This document shows, piece after piece, positions 17,133-26,073 of a stretch of 64,000 nucleotides of DNA. Within the stretch, counting starts at the first letter, position 1; each line of letters begins with the position of its first letter. The stretch is from an uncultured bacterium. Lineage in GTDB: Bacteria > Bacteroidota > Bacteroidia > Chitinophagales > Chitinophagaceae. The translations under genes were made by a program, and so were the position numbers. Below the pieces are notes generated by a model that was not told where the DNA came from, did no database searches, and was given only the letters and a program-made list of their open reading frames with translations. Where the stretch lies: contig CAIKEH010000004.1 of NCBI GenBank assembly GCA_903826405.1, positions 1-64,000 on the forward strand. The letters run 5' to 3'.

Positions 17133-18317
17133 ATGCCTCGTTCCCCCATATTCGTACATATTCTTCTTTTTCTTGCCTGGTCAGACAGTTGTTTGGCACA
17201 GACCATGTCCGTTGACAAAGAGGATATTAGGTTCAACAGGCAGGTCATCACCCGGGAATTCATATCCGAGGGTGTTGCGGTGGGCGATGTTGATCAGGAT
17301 GGGCGTATGGATATCCTTGCCGGAGCATATTGGTTCTCAGCTCCGGACTGGAGGAAGCATGAGGTCGACGAACCGAAGATCTTTCACGCCAACGACAATT
17401 ACAGTAATTCCTTTCTGGACTATTGCTCGGATGTGGATCATGATGGTTGGTTGGATATGATACGGATCGGTTGGCCAGGGGAGGAAGCCGTCTGGTACAA
17501 AAATCCGGGTAAAGGTGTCGGACAATCCGACAAAGAGCATTGGAAAATGTTCCGGATCCTCGACCATGCCGGAAATGAATCACCCGCATGGGTGGATGTG
17601 GATGGCGACGGGAGTCCGGACCTGCTTTGTAACGATCCGGCCTCCCGGGAAATGCTATGGATGAAGGCTCCTTCCAGGAAAGGGGATACGACCTGGCAGC
17701 GTTTCGTCATTGCCAGAGGAGATTCACCCGGGCTGGAACGGTACACGCACGGACTGGGTTTCGCTGACATGAATGGAGACAAACGGCCGGATGTGCTCAT
17801 CTCCACAGGCTGGTGGGAAATGCCTGCTGATCCCCAAAAACCGGATTGGACATTCCATAAGGAAGATCTCGGAGAGGAATGCGCACAGATCCACCGATTC
17901 GATCCGCAGGGGAAAGGAGTCAGGGACCTCGTCAGTTCTTCAGCGCACGACTATGGTATTTGGTGGCACGAATCGACAACAAGTGGATGGATCCACCATA
18001 CTATATTTAAAGGGGTGTCCGAGACTCATGCACTGGCTATGACAGATATCAATGGAGACGGGAGGCCTGACCTGATAACGGGTAAAAGGTATTTTGCACA
18101 TAATGGAGGAGATCCCGGCGGACTCGACCCCGCATTGCTGTATTGGTTCGAGTTGGGTCAAGAGGAAACTCCATCCTGGACGCCGCACTTGATCGATGAT
18201 GATTCAGGAGTTGGCCTGCAGGTCGTAGTCAGGGATATGAACAAGGACGGCAAGCCGGATATCGTCATGTGCAACAAAAAAGGTTTATTCTATTTTGAGC
18301 AGGCAAAACGAAAATGA
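17133..18317 (+). CDS. Secreted VCBS/FG-GAP repeat protein
   Basis: A 394-aa exported protein with a signal peptide (1-~23, ending SCLAQ). It is built from repeated calcium-binding-like blades: DVDQDGRMDIL, DVDHDGWLDMI, DVDGDGSPDLL, DMNGDKRPDVL, DINGDGRPDLI and DMNKDGKPDIV, each followed by a W/F-rich strand. This is the FG-GAP/VCBS beta-propeller pattern, used for ligand or carbohydrate binding outside the cytoplasm; no catalytic motif is visible. I chose the ATG at 17133 because it gives a proper signal peptide; a longer frame from 17031 does not. A LmbE-type deacetylase gene follows 63 bp later, so the two may act on the same external substrate. Confidence 0.85.
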   Translation: MPRSPIFVHILLFLAWSDSCLAQTMSVDKEDIRFNRQVITREFISEGVAVGDVDQDGRMDILAGAYWFSAPDWRKHEVDEPKIFHANDNYSNSFLDYCSDVDHDGWLDMIRIGWPGEEAVWYKNPGKGVGQSDKEHWKMFRILDHAGNESPAWVDVDGDGSPDLLCNDPASREMLWMKAPSRKGDTTWQRFVIARGDSPGLERYTHGLGFADMNGDKRPDVLISTGWWEMPADPQKPDWTFHKEDLGEECAQIHRFDPQGKGVRDLVSSSAHDYGIWWHESTTSGWIHHTIFKGVSETHALAMTDINGDGRPDLITGKRYFAHNGGDPGGLDPALLYWFELGQEETPSWTPHLIDDDSGVGLQVVVRDMNKDGKPDIVMCNKKGLFYFEQAKRK

Positions 18318-18380
18318 TGGCCCCGGCATTTTGGTCTATGATCCGGATCCTTAACTTCAGGAATATTTTAAATTGATATC

Positions 18381-19247
18381 ATGAAAAATTCAATGCCTTC
18401 GGGAACGGCCAAGTTGATGCTGACCTTGGTCTCCATCCTTTGCTCATTGGGGATGTTTGGACAGCCCATCATGTCGGATCTGTTGAACCCCGTTCAGGTT
18501 AAAGCGGAGGAAAGGGTGGAAAATATGAAAGGGAAAAGCATAATGGTGTTCACCCCGCATCCGGACGATGAGGCATTTTCCATGGCCGGCACTTTGGCCT
18601 TGTTGGCAAGGAATGGCAACCATATTCAGGTGGTCATTTATACGAATGATAACAGGGGTTCGCTCGACCTCACCATGACCAGAGAGCGTCTTGCAGAAAT
18701 AAGACGTGCAGAAGAGGAAAAAGCCTGCCTGGCCGTAGGTATACCCAAAAGCAATATTCATTGGTTGGGTTATGAGGATGGTGATCTTGAGTACGCAGAT
18801 CCCAAGGTTCTGAGGGGTGATGTTGCCCGCCTGATCAAGAAATACAGACCTGATGTGGTGTTTTCTCCTGATCCCGGATCCGCATGGGTTCAATGGCATA
18901 AGACGGATCATCGGATGGCTGCAAACATCACCAATGACGCCTTCATCGCCGCTGAATGGCATCTCTATTATCCGCAACATCTGCTGGACGAGCAACTTCA
19001 GCCATTCAAAGTCAAAGAAGTGTATTTCTTCTATTCCCAACAGCCCAATTATGAAATTGACATCACATCCGTTTTTGACCAGAAAATGAAAGCGGCACTC
19101 GCACATGTGAGCCAGTACGAACCTTCACTAAGCAAATACACTCCAGCCCTTGATCCGAAAACCGCTGAGGCGGTTACAACACGCTTTACCCAACTGCACT
19201 TATGTAATCAAGGAAAGTGTTTGGAGCGCTTCAGAAGGGTCGAATAG
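18381..19247 (+). CDS. Secreted PIG-L/LmbE family deacetylase
   Basis: A 288-aa zinc-dependent N-deacetylase of the PIG-L/LmbE family. It has a signal peptide (1-~28, ending MFGQ). The metal and catalytic motif PHPDDE starts at residue 59 (zinc ligands H60 and D63), and the third zinc ligand is H177 in WHKTDHR. Members remove acetyl groups from N-acetylglucosamine-type sugars or related amides. Export to the periplasm or surface indicates an external substrate, unlike the cytosolic mycothiol or bacillithiol enzymes. It follows the VCBS protein gene on the same strand. The substrate is not predictable from the sequence. Confidence 0.9.
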   Translation: MKNSMPSGTAKLMLTLVSILCSLGMFGQPIMSDLLNPVQVKAEERVENMKGKSIMVFTPHPDDEAFSMAGTLALLARNGNHIQVVIYTNDNRGSLDLTMTRERLAEIRRAEEEKACLAVGIPKSNIHWLGYEDGDLEYADPKVLRGDVARLIKKYRPDVVFSPDPGSAWVQWHKTDHRMAANITNDAFIAAEWHLYYPQHLLDEQLQPFKVKEVYFFYSQQPNYEIDITSVFDQKMKAALAHVSQYEPSLSKYTPALDPKTAEAVTTRFTQLHLCNQGKCLERFRRVE

Positions 19248-19541
19248 TAAGACTGCTGAATTCAGGAGAGTAGCCAGGTCATATCGCTGTCCAAAACCTG
19301 ACTTTCTTTCTTATAATACTTTGGAAGTGAACACCTATTAAGTTCGATCCGGAAACTCCTTCCTGACCGTTTTTACCGGTGTATTGGAATACGAGGATAT
19401 TTTCATTTCAAAAAATTCTGGGAAGATGGGGTAAAACCCCGGGTTCCCGACTCTTACTATGGTCATCCCCGGAAGTCTTGCCCGTTTCATGGCAGAAGGA
19501 TGTTTCCGTGGGTGGATATTTCAAATCCCAAACACTGCATT

Positions 19542-22500
19542 ATGAAAGAAACCTGCTTCCGAACATGGATGTTGATCTGGTCGCTATTCTACATCTCGGC
19601 ATACAGTGGACAAGCGCAGGCCTATCCCATGGCCAGCAACGAGAAGATGCCCTTATCCAAGGCACTTCAAAAGGTGGGCAAGAATTATAATGCTCAGTTC
19701 GTGTACGAGAAATCGCTGGTCGACAGTAAGAGTGCTGTATATGACGAAGCCAAGTTGAAAGGCAAGTCCATAGAGGAGGCGTTGAAGTCGATCCTGTATC
19801 CTAATGATCTTGTCTTTCTGTATGTGAAGGCGAATTATTACAGCATAGTGGGGAAGGGTCAACTGCATGAAGCGGCCCGAGAACAAGGGATTGCGACAGT
19901 TGATCAAAGAAGCGGGAGTTCCGTTGTAACCGTTGAAGCCACTCCAAATGTGAAGAGCAAGAATTCAGATCAGGTTGTCAGAGGCAAAGTGACCGATGCG
20001 AATGGCAAGCCGGTCGGGGGTGCAAGCGTATCGGAAAAGGGCAAAGGAAATTCCACTGTGACGGATGCGAACGGCGAGTTCGTTATCAATGTAGGGACTA
20101 ACGCAACGCTCATCTTCAGTTCCATAGGTTTTTCCACGATCGAAGTATCGGTTAACGGCCAGGCTCAGATCAATGTGAATCTCAAGGAAGAGGTAAGATC
20201 CATCAATGAAGTGGTGGTAACCGGGTATACAAACCAGAGGAAAAAGGACATCACAGGCGCAGTCTCCGTAGTTGATATGAATGCATTCAAGTCCGTGCCC
20301 GCAGGCACTGCTGAACAGGCTTTGCAAGGGCAGGCCTCTGGCGTAAACGTGATCAGTTCTGGTGCACCTGGTGGACGCAACGACATCTTTATTCGCGGCG
20401 TGACCTCCTTCGGGAATTCCCAGCCATTGATCGTCGTGGATGGAGTCCAGGGCTCACTGACCGACCTGAACACCAATGATATTGCATCCATACAGGTGCT
20501 GAAAGATGCGGGTGCGGCAGCTATATATGGTGTCCGTGGTTCCAATGGTGTCATCGTCATCACGACCAAAAAAGGCAGGGTGGGACAGCCTACAATATCT
20601 TTTGATTCCTATTACGGGGTACAGACGCCGGCAAAAGGCAATGTATTCAACCTGTTGAATTCCTCCGACTACGCGACTCTGTTCAAACAAGTGAATCCGG
20701 GTACCGTGCTCTTCGCGAATGGCCTTCCCGACTACACCTATGCAGGGCCTGGTAGTGGAGGTACTGCAATGAAAGGGGATCCGGCCGTGGATCCATCCCG
20801 ATATAATTTCGACCCCTCCAATCCGGAGAATGACTATCTGATCCAGCAGGTCAACAAAACCGGGACCGATTGGTACCATGAGATCTTCAAACCAGCACCC
20901 ATGATGAGCCACACGCTGACGGCCAGTGGGGGAAGTGACAAAGCCACCTATCTTTTCTCCATGGGCTATCTGGATCAAAAGGGGACCTTAATCAACACCT
21001 ATTTGAAAAGATATTCCATGAGAGTGAACACCGAATTCAAGATCAGCAAGAACATCAAGATAGGGGAGAATGTATACTTGTATTACAAGCAGAACCCCGA
21101 TTTCTCGAATCAGCAGGAGGGTAATGCAGTTTCCCTTGCTTATCGTAACCTTCCCATCATACCAGTATATGACATCAGTGGTGTGAATTATGGCGGTACC
21201 TGGCTTGGGCCTGAGTTGGGCACTACGGCCAATCCGGTGGCGCAGCAACGCAGGACATCCCAGAACAAGAACAACTATTGGGATGTGATCGGTAATGTGT
21301 ACGCCGAAGTCAACTTCCTGAGGCATTTCACGGCACGCAGCAGTTTCGGAGGGGTCGTAGATCACCAGAGCACCCATAATTTCAGGTTCAATACGTACAA
21401 CGACAAAGAAAGCCATACCAGCTACAATGGGTACAATCAGAATGCTTTTTACAAGAGCAGTTACACATTCACCAATACCCTGAATTACTCCAACTCATTC
21501 GGCGACCATAACCTCAAAGTTCTGTTGGGATCAGAAGCAATAAGTAATTATGGTGAATCCCTGGGTGGAGCGTCTACCGGCTTTTTCTCGACGGATCCGA
21601 ATTACCTCTTCCTGAACAATGGCACCAGCAATGTCACGAATTACAGCAGTGCATACATCAACAACCTGTTCTCTTTGTTCGGCAGGCTTGACTACACCTA
21701 TAAGGACAGGTACCTGCTGGCAGCAACGGTCCGTCGTGATGGATCTTCCGTATTCGGTGCCGATAAGCGCTATGGCATTTTCCCTTCCTTCTCCCTGGGA
21801 TGGAGGATCTCCAACGAAGCATTCATGAAAAATGTCACTTTCGTGAACGACCTCAAACTTCGGGGTAGTTATGGCATCTTGGGCTCCTACGCCAATGTGG
21901 ATCCTGCCAATGCCTTCACCCTGTATAGTTCAGGTTTCGGCACTTCTTATTATGATATCACCGGTTCGGGTTCCACCCAGCAGGGTTTCTTCCAATCGCG
22001 GAATGGCAACCCGAATACAGGATGGGAGCAGGATGTGATCACCAACGTGGGGCTGGACGGATCCTTCTTTAATTACAAACTCGACTTCTCTGTAGAGTGG
22101 TACAAGAAATCGATCAATGGCCTGCTTTTCCCACAGCCCTTGCCGGCGACAGCGGGTAATGCCGCTCCCCCGACCATCAATATCGGTGACATACAAAATC
22201 GGGGATGGGATTTCAATGCCACCTATCACGGCAGTGTTTCCAATGACCTCAAGTACAATATTGGACTTAACCTGACCACCTACAAAAATCTGGTCGTGAA
22301 GATCCCCGATCCAGGGTATTTCGATGTGGCAGATTCTCGCATTGGCACACTCGTGAGGAATCAAGTTGGTCATCCTGTAGGCTCCTTCTTCGGGTATGAT
22401 GTGATTGGCATCTTCAAGGACGATGCTGAAGTGAATAACGCGCCTGGACAGACCGATGCGGCCCCTGGTCGTTTCCGCTACCGGGATGTGAATGGCGATC

Positions 22501-23066
22501 GCCATATCACTCCAGAGGATCGAACCTTTTTCGGCAACCCGAATCCACAATTCACTTACGGATTGAATCTTGGACTGAACTATAAAAACTTCGATTTCTC
22601 CGCAATCTTCTATGGATCTCAAGGTAACGACAACATCAACTTCGTCAGGTATTACACGGATTTCTTCGGCACCTCGGAAGGAAAAGGGAAAAGCAATGTG
22701 CTCAAGGATGCCTGGACACCACAGAATACCGGAGCGAAGACGCCTGTTGCAGAGTATGCCAGTACATTCAGTACGAACGGAGCCTTCAATTCCTATTATC
22801 TGGAAGATGGGTCTTTCCTGAAACTGCGATCACTTGTGGTCGGATATCGTTTCCCTTCCAGTCTGATGAAACGGTTCAACATGAGCAAATTCAGAATCTA
22901 TCTACAGGCAACGAACCTGTTCACGATCACGAAATACTCGGGGATCGATCCTGAATTGGTGGGCAGCTTGTACGGGACGACAGCCAGTTCCTCGTTCGGG
23001 ATAGACTATGGAAATTATCCGAACAACCAGCGGAGCCTGCTTTTCGGACTCAGCATATCCTTTTAA
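19542..23066 (+). CDS. SusC-family TonB-dependent receptor with N-terminal STN signalling domain
   Basis: A 1174-aa outer-membrane receptor. Its order is signal peptide (1-~26), STN domain (~35-105, MPLSKALQKVGKNYN onward), linker, carboxypeptidase-D regulatory-like domain (~145-232), plug (~235-355, with INEVVVTGYTNQ, IRGVTSFGNSQPLIVVDGV and AAIYGVRGSNGVIVITTKKG), then a long barrel ending FGLSISF. The STN domain is the part that contacts FecR-type anti-sigma factors, and a FecR gene and an ECF sigma gene lie in the same locus. It should therefore both import a ligand and signal its presence. I chose the ATG at 19542 for its signal peptide; an in-frame ATG at 19500 would add 14 residues. A SusD partner starts 31 bp after the stop. 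Confidence 0.95.
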   Translation: MKETCFRTWMLIWSLFYISAYSGQAQAYPMASNEKMPLSKALQKVGKNYNAQFVYEKSLVDSKSAVYDEAKLKGKSIEEALKSILYPNDLVFLYVKANYYSIVGKGQLHEAAREQGIATVDQRSGSSVVTVEATPNVKSKNSDQVVRGKVTDANGKPVGGASVSEKGKGNSTVTDANGEFVINVGTNATLIFSSIGFSTIEVSVNGQAQINVNLKEEVRSINEVVVTGYTNQRKKDITGAVSVVDMNAFKSVPAGTAEQALQGQASGVNVISSGAPGGRNDIFIRGVTSFGNSQPLIVVDGVQGSLTDLNTNDIASIQVLKDAGAAAIYGVRGSNGVIVITTKKGRVGQPTISFDSYYGVQTPAKGNVFNLLNSSDYATLFKQVNPGTVLFANGLPDYTYAGPGSGGTAMKGDPAVDPSRYNFDPSNPENDYLIQQVNKTGTDWYHEIFKPAPMMSHTLTASGGSDKATYLFSMGYLDQKGTLINTYLKRYSMRVNTEFKISKNIKIGENVYLYYKQNPDFSNQQEGNAVSLAYRNLPIIPVYDISGVNYGGTWLGPELGTTANPVAQQRRTSQNKNNYWDVIGNVYAEVNFLRHFTARSSFGGVVDHQSTHNFRFNTYNDKESHTSYNGYNQNAFYKSSYTFTNTLNYSNSFGDHNLKVLLGSEAISNYGESLGGASTGFFSTDPNYLFLNNGTSNVTNYSSAYINNLFSLFGRLDYTYKDRYLLAATVRRDGSSVFGADKRYGIFPSFSLGWRISNEAFMKNVTFVNDLKLRGSYGILGSYANVDPANAFTLYSSGFGTSYYDITGSGSTQQGFFQSRNGNPNTGWEQDVITNVGLDGSFFNYKLDFSVEWYKKSINGLLFPQPLPATAGNAAPPTINIGDIQNRGWDFNATYHGSVSNDLKYNIGLNLTTYKNLVVKIPDPGYFDVADSRIGTLVRNQVGHPVGSFFGYDVIGIFKDDAEVNNAPGQTDAAPGRFRYRDVNGDRHITPEDRTFFGNPNPQFTYGLNLGLNYKNFDFSAIFYGSQGNDNINFVRYYTDFFGTSEGKGKSNVLKDAWTPQNTGAKTPVAEYASTFSTNGAFNSYYLEDGSFLKLRSLVVGYRFPSSLMKRFNMSKFRIYLQATNLFTITKYSGIDPELVGSLYGTTASSSFGIDYGNYPNNQRSLLFGLSISF

Positions 23067-23097
23067 TGTGATTGACGGACTTAAAAACCATTTCACC

Positions 23098-24918
23098 ATG
23101 AAATCTACATATTTGAAATCAACATTGATTGCTGGAACTTTCGCCGTGCTGATGGCAATGTCCTGCAAGAAGAGTTACCTCGAGAAGGATCCGCTGGGTT
23201 CTCTGAGTGGATCCACATTGGCAAACGCGGCAGGGGTGGAAGGCCTTCTCATAGGCGCCTACTCACTCCTCGATGGGGTTGGTCAAAGTGGCGTTGATGC
23301 ACCCTTCTATACTGGCGTCAGCAACTGGGTATTGGGAGGTATCGCCTCTGACGATGCACACAAAGGCTCAGAGTACGGGGACATCTCTGAATACCAGCAG
23401 GTGGAGAACTACACTGCAACACCGGTGATCCTTCCCTTCAATGAAAAATGGTCCGCACTTTATGCCGGAGTTCAGCGCGCTAATGATGTACTGAGGGTGT
23501 TGGCCAAAGTAACTGACGGATCCATTTCTCAGGAGAGGGCGACGCAGATCACTGCGGAAACCCGCTTTCTCCGGGGTGTCTATCATTTCGAGGCTGCCAA
23601 GATCTGGAAGAACGTTCCTTATGTGGACGAGTCCATCAGCTTCGAAAATCACAACTACAACGTGCCCAATACCGATCCCATATGGCCCAAGATCGAGGAG
23701 GACCTGCAGTTCGCGGCCAATAACCTCACCGATACAAAAGGGGAGATAGCCCGTGCAAATAGCTGGGCCGCCAAAGCATTCCTGGCAAAAGCCTACATGT
23801 TCCAACATAAATACACCGAAGCAAAAGGACTATTGACGGATATCATCAACAGCGGGGTGACTGCAGGAGGAGTACATTATGAGTTGACCCCTAAATTCTC
23901 GGATAATTTCAATCCTGCTTACAAAAACAATTCAGAAAGCGTCTTCGCCGTGCAAATGACGGTTCACGACAATTCGAACGGCATGAACGGAAACGCTGGA
24001 GATGTACTGAACTTCGCAAGCGGTGGACCGGCCACCTGTTGCGGATTCTATCAGCCTTCCTTCAGCTTGGTCAACTCATTCAAGACTGATCCCGTGCTGG
24101 GACTCCCTCTGCTTGATAATTGGAATGACGAGGACGTGAAGAACGATCAGGGTTTGCCCAGTGATGTTCCTTTTGAACCTTATACCGGCACATTGGATCC
24201 GAGGCTGGATTATACTGCTGGAAGAAGAGGTATACCTTATCTCGATTGGGGTATCATGCCTGGAAGGATATGGATCGTTTCACAGGATGCCATGGGCCCA
24301 TACATACCGCTGAAGAACGTTTATTACAAGGCTGATCAAGCATCCACGAGCGATACCTATGATGGTTGGGGCGTGAACCAGGTGACCTCAAATAACTATG
24401 AGATGATCCGTTTCGCCGATGTACTACTCTGGGCGGCGGAATGTGAAGTTGAAGTGGGGAGCCTTGCCAAGGCCGAGGAATATGTTAACCGGATCAGGGC
24501 TCGCGCCTCCAATACGAACGGATGGGTGTATAAGTACAAAAATGACAATGACCCCTCACAAGGATTTTCAGCCACACCCGCCGCAAATTATAAGATCGGC
24601 CTGTATACAGGTCAGTTCACAAGTGGAGGGCAGGATTATGCACGCAAGGCAGTTCGCTTTGAACGCAAGCTGGAACTGGCCATGGAAGGACACCGCTTCT
24701 TCGACCTCCAACGGTATGATAATGGCACGGGCTACATGGCCGATGTACTGAACAGCTACATCCAGCATGAGACCCATATCCCGGGTTATACCTTCCAATA
24801 CATGATCGATGCTGTATTCACGAAAGGCAAAAATGAATTATACCCGATCCCGCAGGCCCAGATAGACCTGAGCGTACAGGACGGAAAACCAACATTGATC
24901 CAGAATCCGGGCTATTGA
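23098..24918 (+). CDS. SusD/RagB-family nutrient-binding lipoprotein
   Basis: A 606-aa surface lipoprotein, partner of the STN-bearing SusC upstream. The N-terminus has a lipoprotein signal peptide with C at about residue 23 (AMSCKK). Family landmarks are the ETRFLRGVYHFEAAKIW helix, WAAKAFLAKAYMF, the RFADVLLWAAECEVEVG helix, VRFERKLELAMEGHRFFDLQRY near residue 520, and the closing LYPIPQAQID and QNPGY. It is larger than the first SusD of this window, as expected for a complex glycan-type ligand. The ATG at 23098 is preferred to an upstream in-frame start inside the SusC gene because it gives the lipoprotein signal. Confidence 0.95.
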   Translation: MKSTYLKSTLIAGTFAVLMAMSCKKSYLEKDPLGSLSGSTLANAAGVEGLLIGAYSLLDGVGQSGVDAPFYTGVSNWVLGGIASDDAHKGSEYGDISEYQQVENYTATPVILPFNEKWSALYAGVQRANDVLRVLAKVTDGSISQERATQITAETRFLRGVYHFEAAKIWKNVPYVDESISFENHNYNVPNTDPIWPKIEEDLQFAANNLTDTKGEIARANSWAAKAFLAKAYMFQHKYTEAKGLLTDIINSGVTAGGVHYELTPKFSDNFNPAYKNNSESVFAVQMTVHDNSNGMNGNAGDVLNFASGGPATCCGFYQPSFSLVNSFKTDPVLGLPLLDNWNDEDVKNDQGLPSDVPFEPYTGTLDPRLDYTAGRRGIPYLDWGIMPGRIWIVSQDAMGPYIPLKNVYYKADQASTSDTYDGWGVNQVTSNNYEMIRFADVLLWAAECEVEVGSLAKAEEYVNRIRARASNTNGWVYKYKNDNDPSQGFSATPAANYKIGLYTGQFTSGGQDYARKAVRFERKLELAMEGHRFFDLQRYDNGTGYMADVLNSYIQHETHIPGYTFQYMIDAVFTKGKNELYPIPQAQIDLSVQDGKPTLIQNPGY

Positions 24919-24986
24919 TATCGTTTTCGCCAGATCATCAAGACGATTATCACATCGAGCCGGCCTGATCAAGACATAAATTGGAG

Positions 24987-26024
24987 ATGGATTATAACCG
25001 ATTCTCGTCACTGGACTTCATACAGGATGAATATTTTCAGGATTGGATACTCAGGAAAGACACTCACAATGACGCATTCTGGATGGGTTGGCTTTTATTG
25101 CACCCGGAGAAAGCCGAAGAAGTGAGGGAGGCCAGGGCATTCCTGACCCGATTGGCCATGCAGGAGAAAGAGCCAGCTTTAGAGCAAGCCAGGCTCTCCT
25201 TGGAGGCGAGTCTCAGTACCATTCGTTCCTCTGAGGGAACTGAAAAACAGCGATCACTATCGATCATCAGGATGACCTCCCCCGCTTTGATGAAATATGC
25301 TGCAGCAGTCATTCTTTCCATAGCCACTGCAACTTTCCTCTACTACCAGTACTGGAGTGCAACGACGGTAGTAGCAACCGGATACCATGAAATCAAGATG
25401 GTACATTTACCCGATGGTTCCGATGTTGAACTCAACGCACATTCGTCACTCTCTTTCCCCACTCATTTCAGGAACGGGGTCATCCGTAAGGTACAATTAC
25501 AAGGGCAAGCTTTTTTCCATATCCGTCATTTGAACCAGAATGAAAATGACATCAAACCTGCGGAAAGGTTCGTCGTTCGGACAGATGATTTGGACATACA
25601 GGTACTCGGAACTTCGTTTGAGGTGAAGAAGCGTGCGCTTGCAACCGAGGTGGTTCTGACCTCCGGTAAGGTCAGGATAGAAATGCACTCGAAAGACCGC
25701 CCCTCTGTCCTGTTGACCCCCGGGGAGAGATTCGTATATGCGGCGAACAAGCCCATACTTTTACAGAAAGTGGATTCACAGGTTTACACTTCATGGACGC
25801 AGAGGAAGATCATTCTTCAGGAAACGACACTGAATGATATCATCAGGGATGTGGAGGATTTTTATGGAACAAGGATCATTCTGGACGATCGCTCTTTGGG
25901 TGAGCGGAAGATGGAAGGCACCTTGTATCTTGATGACTTGCATGACCTGTTGTTCGTACTGTCCAGTACAATGAATATACGTATAGAACAGACAGGCGAT
26001 AGTTTGGTTTTTCATAAACGATAA
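24987..26024 (+). CDS. FecR-family anti-sigma factor
   Basis: A 345-aa inner-membrane regulator. A cytoplasmic N-terminal region (~1-100) would hold the ECF sigma factor; one membrane helix follows at ~101-120 (LMKYAAAVILSIATATFLYY). The periplasmic FecR domain (~130-240) has VHLPDGSDVELNAHSSL, VQLQGQAFFHI, VLGTSFEVK and LLTPGERFVY. The C-terminal DUF4974-type domain (~265-345) includes LNDIIRDVEDFYG. In this family the periplasmic part senses the STN domain of a loaded TonB receptor and releases the sigma factor. The ATG at 24987 is preferred over a TTG two codons earlier. The matching sigma gene is at 29206-29799, on the opposite strand beyond the heme/HEAT gene, which is an unusual separation. 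Confidence 0.93.
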   Translation: MDYNRFSSLDFIQDEYFQDWILRKDTHNDAFWMGWLLLHPEKAEEVREARAFLTRLAMQEKEPALEQARLSLEASLSTIRSSEGTEKQRSLSIIRMTSPALMKYAAAVILSIATATFLYYQYWSATTVVATGYHEIKMVHLPDGSDVELNAHSSLSFPTHFRNGVIRKVQLQGQAFFHIRHLNQNENDIKPAERFVVRTDDLDIQVLGTSFEVKKRALATEVVLTSGKVRIEMHSKDRPSVLLTPGERFVYAANKPILLQKVDSQVYTSWTQRKIILQETTLNDIIRDVEDFYGTRIILDDRSLGERKMEGTLYLDDLHDLLFVLSSTMNIRIEQTGDSLVFHKR

Positions 26025-26073
26025 TGAGGACCGAGGATATTCAACTTCAAAAAATCAATTCAAAAAAAATCAT

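Noticed and set aside
19428..19440. GGGGT-AAA-ACCCC hairpin upstream of the STN-SusC gene
   Set aside because: A 5-bp stem with a 3-base loop and no T-run is too short to assign as a terminator or riboswitch.
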